From Sphaerolaimus hirsutus (lineage: Eukaryota > Nematoda > Chromadorea > Monhysterida > Sphaerolaimidae): a DNA stretch of 64,000 nucleotides. This document shows, piece after piece, positions 47,601 to 50,600 of this stretch. The notes beneath the pieces were generated by a model, which saw only the letters and a program-made list of their open reading frames with translations, did not search any database and was not told the origin of the DNA. How positions within the stretch are numbered: the first letter of the stretch is position 1; each line of letters opens with the position of its first letter. Both the position numbers and the translations under genes were made by a program. Location of the stretch: contig OZ038452.1 of NCBI GenBank assembly GCA_964036195.1, positions 30,887,785 through 30,951,784 on the forward strand, in the 5' to 3' direction.

Positions 47601-50600
47601 AGCGAAAATTGTGGTGAAATTTCTCAAAATATTCACATTAGCGATTTCCAAGTGAATAAGTACGTTCACTCACGTTTACTCATGAGTAAAAGTAAAACAT
47701 TTTTACTTTACGTTTTCTGTACTCAGTGGGTGAGTAGAAAATAGATACTATACATTTACAAATACTTTGAAAAAGTTTGGTACTTTTAACAACTCTGCCT
47801 TGCCCCCGATGAGTGAGGAAAAAATACCCTTGAATAGTTCCCCCTCAAAAGAGACTGACAAAAAATCCACAGGGGAAATATTCGAGCAGATACGGTATTT
47901 ACATCCAAGAAATGAGACGAAAAAATATCGCCGGGCGCCAAGTAACGATGGCAAAAAAAGATTCGAAAATTCGAAAACATTTTCGAATTTTCGAATTTTT
48001 TCGGAATTTTCGAATTTTTATTTCGCCCCTAGAAAAAACACTTAAAAATCGATTTATTTTTCAAAAAATTCGAAAATTCGAAAATTCAAAAATTCGAAAA
48101 TAGTTTTCGAATTTTTCAGTCAATTCAAGGCAATAAAACGCACTCTTAAGTTCAACGTGCTATATAAATCGACAATTGATACAGGGCGCGTATGAAAAGC
48201 GAAACATAACAAAAAAACGTTGAAATGTCATCTGCGGTGGAAGAGGCGGACATCGACACATCCGTTTTTGATACCGTATTTCCTCAAAATACCCCCCTCA
48301 AAATTTACACTATGAATTTTTAAACCCCCCTCGAAATACCCCCCCCCCCCCCCTCCCCAATTTGGTGTATAGAGAACGGAATGTGGTTTGTGATTAGCAT
48401 TCGAAAAATAACCCGTGATTTATATTTTCGAAAATCACAATAAATATAAATAACCTGTGATTTATATATATTTATATTTTTTTCAAATTCTGAGTGATAT
48501 ATTTATATATATTTTTCAAATTCGAAAAAAATCACTGAGAAAATCACTCATACTAGATACATTGTGGTGCAAGTATTGTGCTTCATGACTAAAACATGTA
48601 ATTTGTGCAAGAGAATTTTGAATTTTGCAAGAGAATTTTCTCCTGAAAATCTCTCATCAGCTCATGTAGAGCATTATTGAGTTAAAATAGTGTTTGAAGC
48701 AGGTAAATATTGTGCCTACACACACTAGTTTTCACCATGACTTTTTTGAGAACTGAAATGGCCAAAAATGGTGACATGTCACCATCCAGTTTTCCACAAT
48801 AGAATGCTGTAGATGTTCAGTTTTCACAAATAGCGTGAATTTCAGTGGGGTTGTTTTGGCAAGTCACTAGTTTGCCACTGTGTTTACCTAATGTGAAAAC
48901 TCAAATGATGACAAATGGTGATATCACCATCACTTAGTCTTCATTATGTGTGTGACAAAGATGTAAACTGTTTTAGTAACTTTTTGTGTCATCCTGCTAT
49001 GAATTGTATTGTCACATTTTAGTGTATAAAGCATCTCTCTATCTTATAACATACTTTTCTGAAATAAAACATCACATTGAATCAAAAATATCTGCTTGAT
49101 GTCATCAAAAATGATCTACAGCAGGGATGTATCCAGGATTTTTGAGTGGGGGGGGGCTGCTTGTTTACGGGGGCCAGCAAACAGGGGGGGGCCCAGCCTA
49201 GGGTGTCAAATTTCTGTTTTCCGTTTTCCGTTTCCGTTTTCCGCAGGCAAATTTTTTCCGTTTTCCGTTCCGTTTTCCGGCTGCTGCAATTTTTTTTCCG
49301 TTTTCCGTTCCGTTTTCCGGCCAATTTTTTTTCCGTTTCCGTTTTTCCGGCTCATTTTCCGTTTTCCGGCTAAAATTTCAGTTTTTCCGCCTTTTTCCGT
49401 TTTCCAGCTCAATTTCCAGTTTTTCTGCCTTTTCCGTTTTTTTGCCTCAATTTTCTGTTTTTCCGCCTCATTTTACCTTTTTCTGGCTCAAATTTCTGTT
49501 TCCGTTCCAGCCAAACTGGTAAACATTCAAGCAGATTGTCAATTATGTAAAAAAAAAATTTTTTCCAACAAAATTTCTGCAATTTTTTCCACTTCCAGCA
49601 AAATTTCAACAGATTTTATCTGTTTTCTGGCAAAATTTCAGCAAAGTTTCCATGCAAATTTCATTTTTCCGTTTCCGTTTTTCCGGCCCCTTTTTCCGTT
49701 TTCCGGCCACTGAAATTTTTTTTCCGTTTCCGTTTCCGTTTTCCGCCAAGTGCAAATTTTTTTCCGTTTTCCGTTCCGTTTTCCGGCTGCTGAAATTATT
49801 TTTCCGTTTCCGTTTCCGTTTTCCGTAAAGAAATTTTTTTGACACCCTAGCCCAGCCCCCCCCCCCTACATTTTTCACTATATAGGTACAAAAAGGCGTT
49901 TTGGCGCTAGCGCCATACATAGGCGCCACGCCATGGCGCTGTTGGCGTTGGCGCCAGCACCGAGAACTGCTTTATATGTATGTAATTATGCATACATGTA
50001 CAGCAAAAAGTTGCAAAAATGTGTTGATTTCCAAGGATATTGGTTTTAAGGGACCGATCCGCTTAAAATACAATGCATGGGGAAGGAATTGCGCAAAAAT
50101 TTTAAGAAACATCAAAAATTACATGGGAAAAGGTGCATTTTCTGTGACTTTTTTGGTCTCACCCCGGGAAGGGCTGCAGGTACTAAGCACCCATTTAGTC
50201 AAACATTACTGCCACAACCAGGCACTATAGGTTAATTGCAACATGTTTGCAGTGCAAAATGTTTTTGAAGTTGTCATTGAGGTTGAATTTTTCTGTTGTG
50301 ATATTTGCATGATATTTTCACTTGTCAATATTGTATGAAATGAATACTGCTTGTGAAGCAATAATAAATAGATTGTGGGATGTTAGAGTACATTTTTGTG
50401 CTTGCAAATGGTAAATTAAGCCTGCAATAGCCCACAATTTTGCTTGTAATTGAAATAAACCACAAGTGATTTTTTGTGATTTTTTTTGAGCTTAGAGTTA
50501 TTTTTTCAGTGATTTAATTATATTTTCTGAAGGCTTTGAGTGATTTAAATATATTTATATTTTTTCCAAGTTTGGGGTGATATATTTATATATATTTTCC

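Noticed and set aside
49200..49840. 205-codon Phe/Ser-rich ORF
   Set aside because: It is the translation of TTTTCCG tandem units inside a transposon bounded by an 8-bp TSD.
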